From Hyaloraphidium curvatum (lineage: Eukaryota > Monoblepharomycota > Hyaloraphidiomycetes > Hyaloraphidiales > Hyaloraphidiaceae): a stretch of DNA of 64,000 nt. A program made the translations under genes and the position numbers. Where the stretch lies: positions 372,001-436,000 of the forward strand of contig JAIVFI010000043.1 of NCBI GenBank assembly GCA_025558095.1, in the 5' to 3' direction. Within the stretch, counting starts at the first letter, position 1; each line of letters starts with the position of its first letter. The notes beneath the pieces are model-generated. The model was not told the DNA's origin, did no database searches, and saw only the letters and a program-made list of their open reading frames with translations. Positions 61,852 to 64,000 of the stretch are shown here, piece after piece.

Positions 61852-62848
61852 ATGTCCCGCGCAATCACCCTCGCCGTCGCGCTCGCGCTGCTGCTCGCCC
61901 CCGGCGCGCCCGCCGCGCCGTTCCCCAACAGCAAGGGCGTCGGGCGGCCGCGCTACGTGCCGTACACGCTCGGCGGCAGGCGGCTCGAGGACGTGTCCGC
62001 CGGCTGCGCGGCCGCCGCCAACGCCACCGGCCCCGTCGCGGAGCGCTGCGTCGCAACGGAGATGGGGAAGATCTTCCTCGCCGGGTTCGACAGCACGACG
62101 TGCTCGACGGGCTGCGCGAGCGCGGTCACCTCGTACTGGGACGGCCTCACCGCCGCCTGCGGTTCCGAGGTGGGCCTCCCGTGACTTTGTTCCTTCAAAA
62201 GTGGTCGCTAACCCCGCCCTTCCACGCCAGACGCTCGTGTCCATCGTGGCCCGCAACGCCTCGCTGTCGCGGAACCTGAGCGCCGCCGACCTCGCGCCCT
62301 CCAACCTGCTCGGCCGGGCGCTGTTCTGCGCCAAGGACGCCTCGGGAGCGTCGTGTATCCCCGGCGTGGAGTACATCAGGTCGGCGCCCAAGGGGGCGGG
62401 CTTCAACGAGACCCGCTGCAAGGAGGTGAGCATCACCGGTTGCGCCTTCGCCGGTCCGATTTCTGACCTCCCCCCCATCCAGTGTGCCGCCGCCGCCCTC
62501 GCTGCCGTCGACACCGTCGCCGGCGCCTACCCGTCGGCGACCTACTTCACGGGCAACTTCTTCCGCGCCGCCTCGTGGGCCGACGTCCGCGCCGAGCTCT
62601 CGGGCCGCTGCGCGCGCACCGCCGCCGCCGCCTCGAGCCGCTCCGCCGCCTGGGCGTCCAAGACCGTCTCCAAGGGCGCCAAGGGGACCAAGGGCGTCAA
62701 GGCCGTCGACCCCGTCAAGACCAAGGCGGGCGGGACCAAGACGGCCGGGACAAAGTTCCTCGCCAAGGCGACCAGGTCGGCCAAGTCCGCCAGGGCCAAG
62801 GGCACCAACAAGGCCTTTGCCACCCTGGTCGCCAAGAAGGCGCTCTGA
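61852..62848 (+). CDS. Secreted protein with conserved Cys domain and Lys/Thr-rich tail
   Basis: Exons 61852-62169, 62231-62425 and 62483-62848 (292 aa), introns phase 0. A signal peptide, MSRAITLAVALALLLAPGAP, precedes a helical cysteine-containing domain (VSAGCAAAANATG, RCVATEMGKIFLAGF, TTCSTGCASAVTSYW, ALFCAKDASGASC, ETRCKECAAAALAAV). The tail is basic and repetitive (SKGAKGTKGVKAVDPVKTK, GGTKTAGTKFLAKA). The cysteine spacing (C-x3-C in CSTGC) and helical pattern appear family-like but I could not name it. The basic tail resembles those of the protease at 9.5 kb and of the 32-kb protein in style. Confidence 0.72.
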
Positions 62849-63050
62849 GGGGGCGCACGTTGGACGGCCGCGGCCGATACCCGGATCCAAAAGCATACCT
62901 CTTTGTCGTCTGGACCTGCCATTTATGAATTAGATCCCGGGCTGCAGCCTTGACTCGAACAACTCCGCTTCCCATTACCCCGCAATACGTTACGTTGCCC
63001 CTACGTCCCTGGTCTAGTCCGTCTCTCTACGTCTCGGGGCCCGCATAGCC

Positions 63051-64000
63051 TCACACGGCCCCGCCAAAGTTGACCGCATCCGCAAACGCCTCCCCCTCGG
63101 CCTCACCCTCCTTCCCGCCGGCAAAGTACGCCACGCACTCGCCCCCCGGGTCAGATATCCGCAGCAGCTTGCCCTCGTCCTCCCTCCCGATCCCCGGCAG
63201 CGCGAACGGCAGGTCCGCGGCATCCACCACCCTTGCCACCCCCCTCGCCTGGTCCCCCGCGCGGTCGAGGTCGAACGCCTTGACGAGCTCGTACCGCTCC
63301 TGGCCCTCCCCCGGCGCCGTCAACGGGCGGCACCACAGCAGCACGTCGGCAAAGAGGATCAGCTCGTCGTCGCGGCCGGCCTCGCGGGGGGCCGCGGGGA
63401 TCACCGTCGTCGGGAGGAGGGGCACGGCTTCCTTGATCCGGGAGCCGAGGGGGCGCACCAGCACCGCGGGGGGAACCAGGTTGCTGTCCGAGCGCGGGGG
63501 GACGGGGGAAGAGAGCACGTCCTCGGGGGCCTGGGGCAGGCCGACGAAGGCGGCGACGGCGGCGTCGGGGACGTAGGCCCGCACGACGACCCGCACCGCG
63601 CGCCAGGGCGCCGCCTTGAGCAGCTTCCGCCGCGCGGAGAAGATGCGGAGCAGGCCCGCGCCCGTGGTCAAGGTCGTCAGCGAGGCCTGCGGGCTGCCGG
63701 GCGAGCCCGGCGGCGGCGACAGCGCGAGCGACGAGCCGCGCGCGGGGATCCCGCCCGACGGGCGCGCACGGTGTCCGGGCTGGTACCCAGGCGACGGCGA
63801 CCCCGGTACCGACGACGCCGGCGACGCGGACCCCGACGTCAAGGGGCTCGCGTCCTCCTCCGGCGCCCGGATCTGCCGCAGCACACCCTCCACTACCGAC
63901 GTGACCCCCTCCCACTCGCGCTTGCGCTCGTTGCACTCCCGCACCCGCAGCGCCAGCTCCTCCATCGCCTTCTCCAGGTCCTCGTTGTCGGGGTGCGACG
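63051..64000 (-). CDS. Rho GEF (DH-PH) protein, C-terminal part; continues beyond the window
   Basis: The minus-strand frame is open from the right edge. The first residues, SHPDNEDLEKAMEELALRV followed by NERKREWEGV, match the last helix of a DH (RhoGEF) domain. After a long Ser/Pro/Gly linker (LTSGSASPASSVPGSPSPG) come PH-like strands: AGLLRIFSARRKLLKAAPWR, VVRAYVPDAAVAAFVG, DDELILFADVLLWCR, RYELVKAFDLDRAG and LLRISDPGGECVAYFAG. The linker may be an insert within the PH domain. It ends with FADAVNFGGAV. Expected role: GDP/GTP exchange on a Rho-family GTPase at the membrane. The catalytic DH core lies outside the window. Confidence 0.72.
   Translation of the reverse strand, partial: SHPDNEDLEKAMEELALRVRECNERKREWEGVTSVVEGVLRQIRAPEEDASPLTSGSASPASSVPGSPSPGYQPGHRARPSGGIPARGSSLALSPPPGSPGSPQASLTTLTTGAGLLRIFSARRKLLKAAPWRAVRVVVRAYVPDAAVAAFVGLPQAPEDVLSSPVPPRSDSNLVPPAVLVRPLGSRIKEAVPLLPTTVIPAAPREAGRDDELILFADVLLWCRPLTAPGEGQERYELVKAFDLDRAGDQARGVARVVDAADLPFALPGIGREDEGKLLRISDPGGECVAYFAGGKEGEAEGEAFADAVNFGGAV

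Overview
The window is nuclear DNA from a GC-rich, gene-dense eukaryote, most consistent with an early-diverging (zoosporic, chytrid-like) fungus. Reasons: many short spliceosomal introns (mostly about 45-62 nt, GT-AG), a Ty3/gypsy chromovirus pol, hevein-type chitin-binding modules, an XPR1/SYG1-type SPX-EXS protein, a CwfJ/CWF19 splicing factor and F-box proteins. The lineage is inference; no rRNA or species marker is present. Exon models were built by hand from reading-frame phase, GT/AG sites and family conservation; none is backed by transcript data.

Left end (1-6.7 kb): the 3' part of a Ty3/gypsy pol (RNase H, integrase, chromodomain-like tail), then three unfamiliar genes: a minus-strand zinc-finger-like protein, a coiled-coil protein with an acidic tail, and a small protein with a PD-(D/E)XK-like nuclease signature. 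The two plus-strand genes each have a dense array of about 10-12 bp palindromes (core TCGCGA) just upstream of a TATA box. This is the best candidate here for an undescribed system.

Housekeeping block (6.7-21.9 kb): CWF19-like splicing factor; a secreted trypsin-like protease with P-domain-like and LamG-like modules; a ten-exon NADP-dependent MDR reductase; an F-box protein; a MaoC-type enoyl-CoA hydratase beside an acyl-CoA dehydrogenase (two successive beta-oxidation-type steps); an XPR1/SYG1-like transporter; and an unidentified multi-exon gene.

Signalling and surface block (22.3-51 kb): four paralogous Ser/Thr kinases with identical intron positions; a receptor-like kinase (RCC1-like ectodomain, one membrane span, non-RD kinase domain); two paralogous polytopic membrane proteins, one with a C-terminal frameshift; two paralogous 187/174-aa proteins; and secreted cysteine- or Thr-rich proteins. 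Metabolic genes lie between them: pectate-lyase-like, PhyH-type dioxygenase, polyol dehydrogenase lacking its structural-zinc lobe, HAD phosphatase, NHL-repeat protein and zinc-phospholipase-C-like protein.

Right end (51-64 kb): an SGNH-hydrolase remnant, an O-fucosyltransferase-like type II membrane protein, a PrnB/IDO-like protein, a small secreted Cys-rich protein, a four-module chitin-binding protein sharing its C-terminal domain with the 41-43 kb secreted protein, a small multi-span membrane protein, a secreted protein with a basic tail, and the PH end of a Rho GEF running off the right edge. The number of dispersed paralogue pairs suggests local duplication followed by rearrangement.
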